Source: BOG-1184 sp049514575 (GTDB lineage: Bacteria; Fibrobacterota; Chitinivibrionia; Chitinivibrionales; Chitinispirillaceae). Taken from it: a stretch of DNA of 64,000 nucleotides. Under the pieces are notes generated by a model, which was not told the DNA's origin, searched no databases, and saw nothing but the letters and a program-made list of their open reading frames with translations. The stretch covers positions 1 through 64,000 of the forward strand of contig JBEKUX010000010.1 in NCBI GenBank assembly GCA_049514575.1. The letters are read 5' to 3'. The translations under genes and the position numbers were made by a program. This document shows, piece by piece, positions 7,452-15,483 of the stretch; position 1 is the first letter of the stretch, and each line of letters starts with the position of its first letter.

Positions 7452-8102
7452 TTATTTATTCATTCTTTCAATCACTTCCACCGCCTCCAGAAACGTCTTC
7501 TTAACTGCGAATGCCTTGCCGAAATCCTGATCTTTTGTCAACTCCCGCGGCACCACGATGCACCGGAGCCCTGCGCCGGCCGCCGACCGCAGTCCCCGCT
7601 CGCTGTCCTCGATTGCGAGTCCGTTTCCGGGCCGCACCTTCATGGCCGCCAGGGCGGTGAGGTACGGCTCCGGGTGGGGCTTGTGGTTCGTCACCTGATC
7701 TTCGTCCACCACCTTTTTAAAAAACCGCATGAACCCGGTGCGGTCATGGATGATGTCAAAACACCTGCGGGGCGAACTTGTGACGACGCAGAGATCGAAC
7801 TGTTTACTCAGTTTTTCCAGCCCTTCGGCGACGCCGGGCAGCGTAATCTCCCGTGTGCGGAGATATTCGGCATAGACCGCGTCCCGCTCGGCCCGGACAG
7901 AGGCAAGTTTTTCTTCGGACCATCCCAGCTGCTTTCCCACCGGCCTGAATCCGCCGTTTGTCCTGAGAAAAAACTCCAGGTATTTCTCCTTTGTCATTTC
8001 ATACCCGTATTTTTGGGCAATATACCGGCTCGCCTCAAAGTAGTACTTTTCGGTATCGACCAGCACGCCGTCGTTGTCTAAAAATATTGTGGTGAGCATC
8101 AT
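7452..8102 (-). CDS. HAD-superfamily phosphatase, beta-phosphoglucomutase-like
   Basis: A 216-residue HAD-IA hydrolase. Motif I is FLDNDGVLVDTE (nucleophile Asp and acid/base Asp), a helical cap follows, motif II is CVVTSSPRR, the motif III Lys lies in NHKPHPEPYL, and motif IV is IEDSERGLRSA. The family removes or transfers phosphate on small sugars or nucleotides; the substrate cannot be told from sequence. Two tandem ATGs (8102, 8099) are possible starts behind AGGA. It is a monocistronic minus-strand gene converging on the lipoprotein at 6462. Confidence 0.85.
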   Translation of the reverse strand: MMLTTIFLDNDGVLVDTEKYYFEASRYIAQKYGYEMTKEKYLEFFLRTNGGFRPVGKQLGWSEEKLASVRAERDAVYAEYLRTREITLPGVAEGLEKLSKQFDLCVVTSSPRRCFDIIHDRTGFMRFFKKVVDEDQVTNHKPHPEPYLTALAAMKVRPGNGLAIEDSERGLRSAAGAGLRCIVVPRELTKDQDFGKAFAVKKTFLEAVEVIERMNK

Positions 8103-8163
8103 TATCCTGGAAGAAAATACTTAAGATTTTTTTCAGTATGTGGGGTGGGAATTAATAAGTTCT

Positions 8164-8248
8164 TTGGGCGTGCCCCTTTCGGGGTCGGTGTATAGAGACG
8201 CACAGCCGTGCGTCTCTACAATACATCGGGCGATTCATTAATCGCCCC
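8164..8248. repeat. Three adjacent intergenic hairpins
   Basis: In series: GGGCGTGCCCC with GGGGTCGG; a perfect 11-bp stem TAGAGACGCAC/GTGCGTCTCTA (8193-8218); and GGGCGATTCATTAATCGCCCC (8228-8248). The last type (short AT core between GGGGCG arms followed by TACA) reappears at 61461-61483. The gap 8103-8306 contains no gene I can support. Confidence 0.7.
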
Positions 8249-8306
8249 TACAAAATCGCCGCCTTTCGCATGCCTCACGCAAAAGCAATCACATTACTTA
8301 CCAATG

Positions 8307-9719
8307 TCATCTATTTAATAAATCTTTCATTATACTCCTCGCCGCCACTTTCCCTGCGCCCATGGCAAGGATCACGGTCGCGGCGCCGGTCACGATGTCG
8401 CCGCCCGCGTACACGAATTTCTTCGACGTCCTGCCGGTTTTTTCGTCCACCGCGATCCCGCCCCCCTTCGACACCTTGACATCCGGCGTGGTGTCGTGAA
8501 TGAGCGGGTTCGGCGAATTGCCGATTGCCACGACCACGACCTCGCAGTCGATGACGAACTCGCTGCCCTTGACCGGCGCCGGCCTGCGCCGGCCCGACTC
8601 GTCCGGCCCGCCGAGCTCCATGCGGATGCATTTGACGCCGGTAACGATCCCCGCATCGTCCGTGAGTATCTCGACCGGATTGCAGAGCAGGCGGAACTCG
8701 ATCCCCTCCTCTTTCGCGTGGTGGACCTCGGCCTTACGTGCCGGCATCTCGGCCTCGCTCCTGCGGTATACGATCATCGACGTTTCGGCGCCGAGCCGCA
8801 GCGCGGTGCGCGCCGAGTCCATTGCAACGTTGCCGCCGCCCACCGTCACGACCCGCTTGCCCCGCATGATGGGCGTATGCGCGCCGTCCGCGAACGCGCG
8901 CATGAGGTTCGAGCGCGTGAGATATTCGTTGGCCGAATAAACGCCGATCCCGTCCTCTCCCTTTACATGAAGGAAAGACGGCAGGCCGGCGCCCGAACCC
9001 ACGAACACGGCATCAAAGCCATCCTCCTTCATCAGTTCGTCGATCGTGGCGGTCTTGCCGACCACGAAATTCCTTTCGAGCCTGACGCCGAGCTTTTCGA
9101 GGTAGTTGATCTCCCGCTTCACGATCTCCTTCGGCAGCCGGAATTCCGGTATGCCGTAGACCAGCACGCCGCCGGCCTCGTGAAGCGCCTCGAAAATCGT
9201 GACCTCGAACCCCTCCTTGACCAGCTCGCCGGCGCAGGTGAGCCCTGCGGGACCGCTCCCGACAACGGCGACTTTTTTGCCGTTCTCCGGTTTTACCCCG
9301 GGGATTTGGATCCGGTTGTTTTCACGCTCCCAGTCGGCCGCGAACCGCTCCAGGTTGCCGACGGCAATGGGCGACCGTTTTTTTCCCAATATGCATTTCA
9401 GCTCGCACTGGTCTTCCTGAGGGCACACGCGGCCGCACACTGCCGGCAGCGCGTTGGTCTCTTTAATTTTGCGGGCGGCGGCGGCGAAATCGCCATCGAG
9501 GATCAGCTTTATGAACTGCGGGATCTGCACATTCACCGGGCAGCCGCTGACGCAGAATGGTTGTGCGCACTGCAGGCACCGCGCGGCCTCGGCCCGTGCC
9601 TCGTCCGGACTGTAGCCGTACGGCACTTCGTTGAAATTGGAACCCCGCGCTTTGGGGTCCTGTTCCCTCATAGGAACGCCCGCCGCCGGTTTCGATGCGC
9701 CTCTGGTTTCTGCGGCCAT
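8307..9719 (-). CDS. NfnB/GltD-type FAD-NADPH oxidoreductase
   Basis: A 470-residue flavoprotein. The N-terminal iron-sulfur domain contains CLQCAQPFCVSGCPVN and CGRVCPQEDQCELKC. The FAD dinucleotide-binding motif is VVGSGPAGLTCAGEL and the NADPH motif is VVTVGGGNVAMDSA. It lies 3 bp after a 278-residue FAD/2Fe-2S partner, the gene pair that makes NADH-dependent reduced ferredoxin:NADP oxidoreductase (NfnAB), which bifurcates electrons in anaerobes. The same family also includes glutamate synthase small subunits, but no large-subunit gene is nearby, so the Nfn reading is preferred. Confidence 0.85.
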   Translation of the reverse strand: MAAETRGASKPAAGVPMREQDPKARGSNFNEVPYGYSPDEARAEAARCLQCAQPFCVSGCPVNVQIPQFIKLILDGDFAAAARKIKETNALPAVCGRVCPQEDQCELKCILGKKRSPIAVGNLERFAADWERENNRIQIPGVKPENGKKVAVVGSGPAGLTCAGELVKEGFEVTIFEALHEAGGVLVYGIPEFRLPKEIVKREINYLEKLGVRLERNFVVGKTATIDELMKEDGFDAVFVGSGAGLPSFLHVKGEDGIGVYSANEYLTRSNLMRAFADGAHTPIMRGKRVVTVGGGNVAMDSARTALRLGAETSMIVYRRSEAEMPARKAEVHHAKEEGIEFRLLCNPVEILTDDAGIVTGVKCIRMELGGPDESGRRRPAPVKGSEFVIDCEVVVVAIGNSPNPLIHDTTPDVKVSKGGGIAVDEKTGRTSKKFVYAGGDIVTGAATVILAMGAGKVAARSIMKDLLNR

Positions 9720-9722
9720 AGG

Positions 9723-10559
9723 TTATTGCTTCCCCAGTCTGCATTCGTGCTGCTGCCGCGCCGTTTCCTCGAACGCACGGTAGCTGTTGAGCCTTTTTAC
9801 CATTCCGTCCCAGTCGATGAGCGCGGCGTCGAATTCCGGTCCGTCAACACAGGCGAACTTTGTGGCGCCGCCCACGGTCACCCGGCAGCCGCCGCACATG
9901 CCGGTGCCGTCGATCATGATCGGATTGAGCGAGACATAGGTCTTAATCCCGGCCTGCACCGTGAGCCTGGAGGTGACTTTCATCATCATGACCGGCCCGA
10001 TCACGAATGCGGCGTCGAATTTTTCACCGTTCTTGACAAGCGCCGTGAAAACGTCGGACACGAAGCCTTTTGTCCCGAACGTACCGTCGTCGGTCGCCAC
10101 GTGGAGCGAATCCGATGCCGCCTCGAACTCGTTTTTGAGTATGAGCAGTTCTTTGCTGCGGCTGCCGATCACCGAGGTGATGCGGTTGCCCGCATCGCGG
10201 AGGCCGCATACTATCGGATACAGCGGAGCGACACCAACGCCGCCGCCGATGCAGATGCATCGGCCGAATTTTTCGATGTGCGTCGGCCTGCCCAGGGGCC
10301 CGACCAGATCGAGAATCGTGTCGCCCTGCTCCAGCATCGAAAGAAGGATCGTGGTCCTGCCCACCGTCTGGAAAATGATGTCGATCCACCCTCCGGCCGC
10401 GCCGGCGTTGGCTATTGTCAAGGGAATGCGCTCGCTGTTCTGCACCGGCCTCAAAATGATGAACTGTCCGGCCTTCCATTTTTTGGCGATGCGCGGGGCG
10501 TCGAGGCGGTAGCGCCACACCTTGTCCGCGAGTTTTTCTTTTTTTATAATTTTCGCCAT
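9723..10559 (-). CDS. NfnA-like FAD/NAD-binding, 2Fe-2S subunit
   Basis: A 278-residue ferredoxin-reductase-fold protein. An N-terminal FAD-binding beta-barrel is followed by the NAD(P)-binding GGGVGVAPLYPIV and a C-terminal cysteine cluster MCGGCRVTV ... FACVDGPEFD that in relatives binds a [2Fe-2S] cluster. This is the layout of NfnA/SudB and of dihydroorotate dehydrogenase electron-transfer subunits. No pyrD is adjacent, and the NfnB-like gene starts 3 bp downstream, so it is the small subunit of an NfnAB-type complex (family knowledge plus context). Confidence 0.85.
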   Translation of the reverse strand: MAKIIKKEKLADKVWRYRLDAPRIAKKWKAGQFIILRPVQNSERIPLTIANAGAAGGWIDIIFQTVGRTTILLSMLEQGDTILDLVGPLGRPTHIEKFGRCICIGGGVGVAPLYPIVCGLRDAGNRITSVIGSRSKELLILKNEFEAASDSLHVATDDGTFGTKGFVSDVFTALVKNGEKFDAAFVIGPVMMMKVTSRLTVQAGIKTYVSLNPIMIDGTGMCGGCRVTVGGATKFACVDGPEFDAALIDWDGMVKRLNSYRAFEETARQQHECRLGKQ

Positions 10560-10584
10560 GCAATTACCTCTACGTCCTTCCGAA

Positions 10585-10634
10585 CCTCTCCTCTCAATTC
10601 CCCTCTCCCGGCGGGAGAGGGGAAGGGGGTGAGG
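10585..10634. repeat. Intergenic palindrome related to the AACTCACC family
   Basis: CCTCTCCTCTC at the left mirrors GGGGGTGAGG at the right around a strong inner stem CCCCTCTCCC/GGGAGAGGGG. It is shorter and more diverged than the copies at 3029 and 25923. It lies between metK and nfnA; the rest of 10560-10804 has no gene. Confidence 0.6.
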
Positions 10635-10641
10635 TCAACAA

Positions 10642-10674
10642 TAAAAATACCCACCCCGCAGTCGAGATGGGTAT
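10642..10674 (-). terminator. Probable terminator after metK
   Basis: On the minus strand ATACCCATC pairs with GGTGGGTAT (one mismatch) and is followed by TTTTATTG. It lies about 130 bp beyond the metK stop and before the next minus-strand gene. Confidence 0.55.
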
Positions 10675-10804
10675 CTTCTTTGATACCGGAATTACCGTCG
10701 TTCCGCAATATCGTCGTCGCGGAAATTGGTTTTGCCGAAATCCTCTTCCCCCCTTGCCCCCCACGGGGGCACGCTCCCACAGGGAGATGGAGGGGATATA
10801 GGTA

Positions 10805-11968
10805 TTACTTCAAACCCGCTTCTTTACGGACCGCCTTCACCATGTCGAGTTTTTCCCAGGTAAAATCCGGGAGCTCGCGGCCGAAATGGCCGTTGCGCGC
10901 GGTCTCGCGGTAAATGGGACGCTTGAGGCGGAGCCTGCTGATGATCACCGCCGGCCGCAGATCAAAGACTTTTTCGATTATTTTGCAGATCCGTTCGTCG
11001 GACACCCTGCCGGTGCCTGAGGTGTCGACATGGATGGACAGCGGTTTTGCAACGCCGATCGCGTAGGAAAGCTGGACCGCGCAGTGCGTCGCGAGCCCCG
11101 CGGCAACGATGTTCTTCGCCACCCAGCGCGCCGCATAGGTCGCGCTGCGGTCGACCTTTGACGGGTCCTTGCCCGAAAACGCGCCGCCGCCGTGCGGAGC
11201 ATAGCCGCCGTAGGTGTCGACCACGATCTTGCGGCCCGTGACGCCGGAATCGCCGTGTGGTCCGCCGATTACGAAACGACCGGTCGGGTTGATATGATAC
11301 ACGGTCTTTTTGTCGAGCATCCTGGCGGGGATGACCTTTTTAATCACCTTTTCGATCATGTCTTTCCGGATCTTGGCATACGCGACATCAGGGGCATGCT
11401 GGGTGGAAAGCACCACGGTATCGACGCGCACCGGCTTCATGCCGTTGTACTCGACCGTCACCTGCGACTTGCCGTCGGGCCGGAGGTACGGGATCCTGCC
11501 GGACTCTCTCGCTTTTGTCAGCTCTTCCACGAGCCGGTGGGCGTAGTAGATCGGCACCGGCATATAGGTCTTCGTCTCGTTGCAGGCGTACCCGAACATG
11601 ATGCCCTGGTCGCCGGCGCCCTGCTCCTTGTGAAGGCCCTGCCCTTCGGTCACTCCCTGGGAGATATCGGGCGACTGCTGGTGGACCGAAATGAGAATGC
11701 CGCAGGAATTGGCGTCGAACCCGAGTTCCGGATCGTTATACCCGATCATGCTGATGGTATCGCGGACAACGCCCTGAAGATCGACCTTTGCCTTTGTCGT
11801 GATTTCTCCGGCCACCACCACGAGCCCGGTGGTCACCATGGTTTCGCACGCCACGCGGGAATTGGGATCCTGTGCAACCATGGCGTCGAGGACCGCATCG
11901 GAAATCTGGTCGCATACCTTATCCGGATGACCTTGTGTCACGCTTTCAGACGTAAAGAAACGGCGCAT
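10805..11968 (-). CDS. metK: S-adenosylmethionine synthetase
   Basis: A 387-residue enzyme making S-adenosylmethionine from methionine and ATP in the cytoplasm. It begins at ATG 11968 behind GAGGAGG with the family signature FTSESVTQGHPDKVCDQISD (the GHPDK ATP-binding motif at residues 13-17). It also has the central GDQGIMFGYA and the Gly-rich GGAFSGKDPSKVDRSA loop. Length is normal (380-400). The 250-bp leader shows no recognisable SAM riboswitch. SAM made here would feed QueA, PrmC and RsmI encoded elsewhere in the window. Confidence 0.98.
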   Translation of the reverse strand: MRRFFTSESVTQGHPDKVCDQISDAVLDAMVAQDPNSRVACETMVTTGLVVVAGEITTKAKVDLQGVVRDTISMIGYNDPELGFDANSCGILISVHQQSPDISQGVTEGQGLHKEQGAGDQGIMFGYACNETKTYMPVPIYYAHRLVEELTKARESGRIPYLRPDGKSQVTVEYNGMKPVRVDTVVLSTQHAPDVAYAKIRKDMIEKVIKKVIPARMLDKKTVYHINPTGRFVIGGPHGDSGVTGRKIVVDTYGGYAPHGGGAFSGKDPSKVDRSATYAARWVAKNIVAAGLATHCAVQLSYAIGVAKPLSIHVDTSGTGRVSDERICKIIEKVFDLRPAVIISRLRLKRPIYRETARNGHFGRELPDFTWEKLDMVKAVRKEAGLK

Positions 11969-12140
11969 TAAGCCTCCTCTTTGAAAATTTTTCAGGTTTC
12001 AGGTTTAAAGAAGTGTAGGAAAATAATTTGCCGGAATAAGCAGAACAATTAAATCATAATTATTACTTTCTTCAGCCGTGTCCCATAAAAAGGGAATTGG
12101 TGCTTGGCACGAGCGATTCTTACAGTGACGGCTGCTTTCC

Positions 12141-12221
12141 TCTGCGGTGACTTCGCACCTGGAGTATCCCAGATTTACAGCCGCACTCCGTTTCGGCCTT
12201 CAAGGCTCGGCCATCCAGAAA
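12141..12221. repeat. 81-bp inverted repeat, copy 1 (after larC)
   Basis: Reads TCTGCGGTGACTTCG...GGCCATCCAGAAA and matches the reverse complement of 13444-13524 with about 7 mismatches in 81. It ends 3 bp before the larC stop codon. The rest of 11969-12224 contains no gene I can support. Confidence 0.9.
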
Positions 12222-12224
12222 TTT

Positions 12225-13403
12225 CTACTTTTTCTTACTCTTCCCAGCCTTATATCTCTCTATAAGTTCAATTACGGGGATATTTGCTTTCTTTGAAATT
12301 TTTACCAGATCATCATTTTCAATTTTTGAAAACACGCGGCCTTTATATCCACACCATTTTTCGGAAACCCTATAACCCAGAAAGGTCTTTGATTTTATTT
12401 CCCTTTCAGCAACAACTCTCTGAACATTCTGTATTCTCACTCCGAGCGTCCGTGTATGAATCATGATCAGGTCAATCAGTTTGGAAGCGACTTCCGGCTT
12501 GGCAATTACCGACAACCGGTACCCCGGCCTCCCCTTTTTCATATACAACGGCACCCACGAAACATCGAGCGCGCCCGATTCCATGAGTAAATTTCCGACC
12601 GTGCCCATGATCTCGCCTGAAATATGGTCCAGGTCGGTTTCGAGCACACTGACCGTGTCGCGGCCATGCACGGACCTGTCCTCTTCGGTTTCGATGAGCA
12701 TGGCCCGCAGAAAATTGGGATGCGTTTCAAACACCCTGGCGCCGCAGCCGTGGCCGGTCTTTCTGACCGTGCCGGCCGGGGAAACGAGCGCCTGTTTCCC
12801 GAGAGTCGTGAGCAGCGCAGCGCCGGTCGGCGTTAGGAGTTCGGTGGGTATTTCGAGCCGCGTTACGTGAAATCCCTGTATGAGATTTGCCGTGGCAGGC
12901 GCAGGCACCGGAAAGGTCCCATGCTCGGTTTGTATTGTGCCGCGGCCTTCGGTCAGCGTGGAGAAACTGATCTCATCAATCTTCAAATAATCAACAGCCA
13001 GGCATGTTCCCGCGATGTCAACTATCGTGTCCACTGCCCCGATTTCATGGAAATGCACCCTGTTTTTCGGTATGCCATGGGCCTTGGCTTCTGCCGTCGC
13101 AAGGCGGCCGAGCACCGCCTCACACCGGGCAAACACCTTTTCCCCTACCCGGCCTTTTTTAATTATTCTGAGTATTTCGGGCAAGTTGCGGTATGTTTTC
13201 GGCGTGTTCCACCGCATGGTCATTCGTTTGCATGCGATGCCGTTCCGGTTTGTATTTGACGCGGCGATCGAAAGTCCCGGAATGCCGAGCCTCCTCAGCC
13301 TGAAATCGATATACGTCACCGGCACGCCCAGATCGACAAGCGCTGCCAGGATCATGTCGCCGCTCGCGCCGCTTATGCAATCGAAATAAAGAATTTTCGC
13401 CAT
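12225..13403 (-). CDS. larC: Nickel-pincer cofactor biosynthesis protein LarC
   Basis: A 392-residue protein of the LarC (DUF111) family, the CTP-dependent enzyme inserting nickel into the pincer cofactor used by lactate racemase and related LarA enzymes. The N-terminus LYFDCISGASGDMILAALVD and the histidine motif HFHEIGAVDTIVDIAG are diagnostic. The whole protein is encoded in one frame, unlike the Lactobacillus gene, which needs a programmed frameshift. No larA, larB or larE lies in the window. The gene is enclosed by an 81-bp inverted repeat, suggesting it may have moved as a unit. Confidence 0.93.
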   Translation of the reverse strand: MAKILYFDCISGASGDMILAALVDLGVPVTYIDFRLRRLGIPGLSIAASNTNRNGIACKRMTMRWNTPKTYRNLPEILRIIKKGRVGEKVFARCEAVLGRLATAEAKAHGIPKNRVHFHEIGAVDTIVDIAGTCLAVDYLKIDEISFSTLTEGRGTIQTEHGTFPVPAPATANLIQGFHVTRLEIPTELLTPTGAALLTTLGKQALVSPAGTVRKTGHGCGARVFETHPNFLRAMLIETEEDRSVHGRDTVSVLETDLDHISGEIMGTVGNLLMESGALDVSWVPLYMKKGRPGYRLSVIAKPEVASKLIDLIMIHTRTLGVRIQNVQRVVAEREIKSKTFLGYRVSEKWCGYKGRVFSKIENDDLVKISKKANIPVIELIERYKAGKSKKK

Positions 13404-13443
13404 AGTCTATACCTCTAAAATATATTAAACCAATAAACTCATT

Positions 13444-13524
13444 TTCTGGATGGCTGAGCCTTGAAGGCCGAAGCGGAGTGAGGCTGTAAATCTGCGATGC
13501 TCAAGGTACGAAGTCACCGCAGAC
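13444..13524. repeat. 81-bp inverted repeat, copy 2 (before larC)
   Basis: TTCTGGATGGCTGAGCC...AAGTCACCGCAGA, the inverted partner of 12141-12221, about 91 percent identical by eye. It is followed by a second small hairpin (CTTGCCTGCC/GGCAGGCAAG, 13542-13557 region). Only the first 17 bp of this repeat (GGATGGCTGAGCC) recur elsewhere, at about 60367. Confidence 0.9.
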
Positions 13525-13588
13525 GTCTCCCCTTGCCTGCCAGAAAGACAGGCAAGGGAGGTGCCCGAACAATTTATAAAGTTTATTT

Positions 13589-14491
13589 ATGATTATTTCC
13601 GGAAGAATCATCGAAGAACAGAAAAATTACTTTATCATTGATACCACACAGGGGTCTGTACGGGCGGCCACCAGTGGCCTGCTCAAGAAGGACCGGAAAC
13701 GCGCGAAGCGCGTCTGCGTCGGCGACATGGTGGAATGCGAACTTACCAACCGGGACACGGGCGAAGGCATCATCCTGAAAATCAACGAGCGGACGAGTTT
13801 CCTCAGCCGGCCGCCGATCGCCAACCTCAGCCAGGTCATTCTTATCTGTACTGTCAAGGAACCGCCCCTCGACCTCGAAGCCACGGACCGCTTCCTCGTT
13901 TGTGCTTCGGCCTACGGCCTTACCCCGGCGCTCGTTTTCAATAAAAACGACCGGCTTGCGGACACAGAACACCGGTCGCTGGAGCAGATAATTACTATTT
14001 ATCAACGGTGCGGCTACACGACCCTTTCAACCTCCGCACTCAACGGCAGCGGCCTCCAGCCGCTCATCGAGCTGTGCGCCGGCAAGATTTCGGCGTTCGC
14101 CGGGCTCTCGGGCGTGGGGAAAAGCGCGCTGCTGTCAAAGATCTTCCCTGACCGCACGTTCGCCATAGGCGATGTTTCGGGCCCGACCGGCCGCGGCACC
14201 CATACGACCACCTGCGTGACCCTCCTCCCGGTTCAAAACGGCGGCTACATCGCGGACACGCCCGGGCTCACGTTTGTCGATCTCCCGCTCGTGCCCGAGG
14301 AGGACGTCGCGGGCTATTTCCCGGAGCTCGAGCAGCAGATCGGCAGATGTAAATTCAACAACTGCATCCACGAAAACGAGCCGGGGTGCCGGGTGCACGA
14401 ACTGGTTGAAGCGGGAGAAATAGCGGGCTGGAGAGTGGAGCATTATCTGAAAATGTACAAGGAAATGAAGGAACGAAGAAGGCAGTATTAA
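13589..14491 (+). CDS. rsgA: Ribosome small-subunit-dependent GTPase A
   Basis: A 300-residue circularly permuted GTPase acting in late 30S assembly. An N-terminal OB-fold (residues 1-70) is followed by G4 NKND (118-121), G1 GLSGVGKS (172-179) and G3 DTPG (223-226). The C-terminal zinc knuckle has Cys254, Cys259, His261 and Cys267. This motif order is diagnostic. ATG 13589 has no obvious ribosome-binding site, but the OB-fold begins there as expected. It is divergent from larC and followed by uppP on the same strand 109 bp downstream. Confidence 0.97.
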   Translation: MIISGRIIEEQKNYFIIDTTQGSVRAATSGLLKKDRKRAKRVCVGDMVECELTNRDTGEGIILKINERTSFLSRPPIANLSQVILICTVKEPPLDLEATDRFLVCASAYGLTPALVFNKNDRLADTEHRSLEQIITIYQRCGYTTLSTSALNGSGLQPLIELCAGKISAFAGLSGVGKSALLSKIFPDRTFAIGDVSGPTGRGTHTTTCVTLLPVQNGGYIADTPGLTFVDLPLVPEEDVAGYFPELEQQIGRCKFNNCIHENEPGCRVHELVEAGEIAGWRVEHYLKMYKEMKERRRQY

Positions 14492-14600
14492 CGATATTTC
14501 ATCGGGTTTTGCAACAGAGCAAGAATTATCTATTTTAAAATTCGGCTGTTAAATGTTTTTCCACCTCACCTTTTAAACTTCGTACCCGAGGAGGACCTTC

Positions 14601-15464
14601 ATGCTGTTTATTCAATCAATCATTCTGGGCATTGTTCAGGGACTGACGGAATTCATTCCCATCTCCAGTTCGGCGCATTTAATCATTGTTCCATGGCTTT
14701 TCGGTTGGAATGATCCCGTATTAAAAAGCCTTTCTTTTGATGTGGCGCTTCACCTCGGTACCCTTCTGGCGGTTCTCAGTTTTTTTGCCACTGATTGGGT
14801 CCGGTTGCTTCGGGCGGGAGTCGCCAGTCTCGTTGAAAGAAAGGTCGGCGACGATTTTGACCGTCGATTTGCGTGGCTTCTGGTTATCGGCTGCATTCCA
14901 GGAGGCATTGTGGGAGTAATTGCCGAAAGTAAAATAACCAAGTTGTTCCACCAACCCAACTCCCCAATTCATGTCCATGCCATAATTGCAATGGCCGTTA
15001 TTATTGCTTTATTGGCTGCAGTGATGTTCACTGCAGATCGCATGGCAAAACACGTACGCGGAATAAAAGCAGTCACCTTTAAAGACACGCTGATTATCGG
15101 GTTAGCGCAAGCGTGCGCGATATTTCCGGGCGTTTCACGATCAGGAGCCACTATCACTGCCGGGCTGGCAATGGGGTTTGAGCGGGAAGCAGCAGCCAGG
15201 TTCTCATTCATGCTCAGTGCTCCTATAATTGCGGGCGCGGGCATGAAAAGTCTGTTGGAGCTTTACAAAGTATTTAAGACCGGCGCCTTAACATCCGCGG
15301 AGTTGATGCTCTTCCCTATCGGCTTTGTGACTTCTGCCGTAACCGGTTACTTATGCATCAAATTTTTGCTACGGTTTTTGCAGAGGAATTCAACGGATGT
15401 TTTTGTTTACTACCGCTGGATGCTGGCACTCGTGATTGTTATTGTGGCGCTTGTTCGAGGATAA
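14601..15464 (+). CDS. uppP: Undecaprenyl-diphosphatase (BacA type)
   Basis: A 287-residue integral membrane enzyme that dephosphorylates undecaprenyl diphosphate to recycle the lipid carrier for peptidoglycan and O-antigen. It carries the two family signatures LTEFIPISSSAHL near residue 16 and GVSRSGATITAGL near residue 174, and about eight membrane spans. ATG 14601 follows GAGGAGG. Length is typical (265-290). It converges on kup with 19 bp between stops. Confidence 0.97.
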   Translation: MLFIQSIILGIVQGLTEFIPISSSAHLIIVPWLFGWNDPVLKSLSFDVALHLGTLLAVLSFFATDWVRLLRAGVASLVERKVGDDFDRRFAWLLVIGCIPGGIVGVIAESKITKLFHQPNSPIHVHAIIAMAVIIALLAAVMFTADRMAKHVRGIKAVTFKDTLIIGLAQACAIFPGVSRSGATITAGLAMGFEREAAARFSFMLSAPIIAGAGMKSLLELYKVFKTGALTSAELMLFPIGFVTSAVTGYLCIKFLLRFLQRNSTDVFVYYRWMLALVIVIVALVRG

Positions 15465-15483
15465 TAAAAAAGCCACACGAGCG

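Noticed and set aside
8307..9719. Glutamate synthase small subunit as primary call
   Set aside because: Sequence family overlaps, but the adjacent NfnA-like subunit and absence of a large glutamate synthase subunit favour the Nfn-type complex.
8496..10913. 805-residue plus-strand open frame
   Set aside because: It is antisense to the nfnB and nfnA genes, whose proteins have full family motifs. The long frame is a by-product of high GC third positions and its translation is Arg/His-rich without domains.
10560..12224. SAM riboswitch upstream of metK
   Set aside because: The leader 11969-12140 is AT-rich and lacks the conserved core of the SAM riboswitch classes I know.
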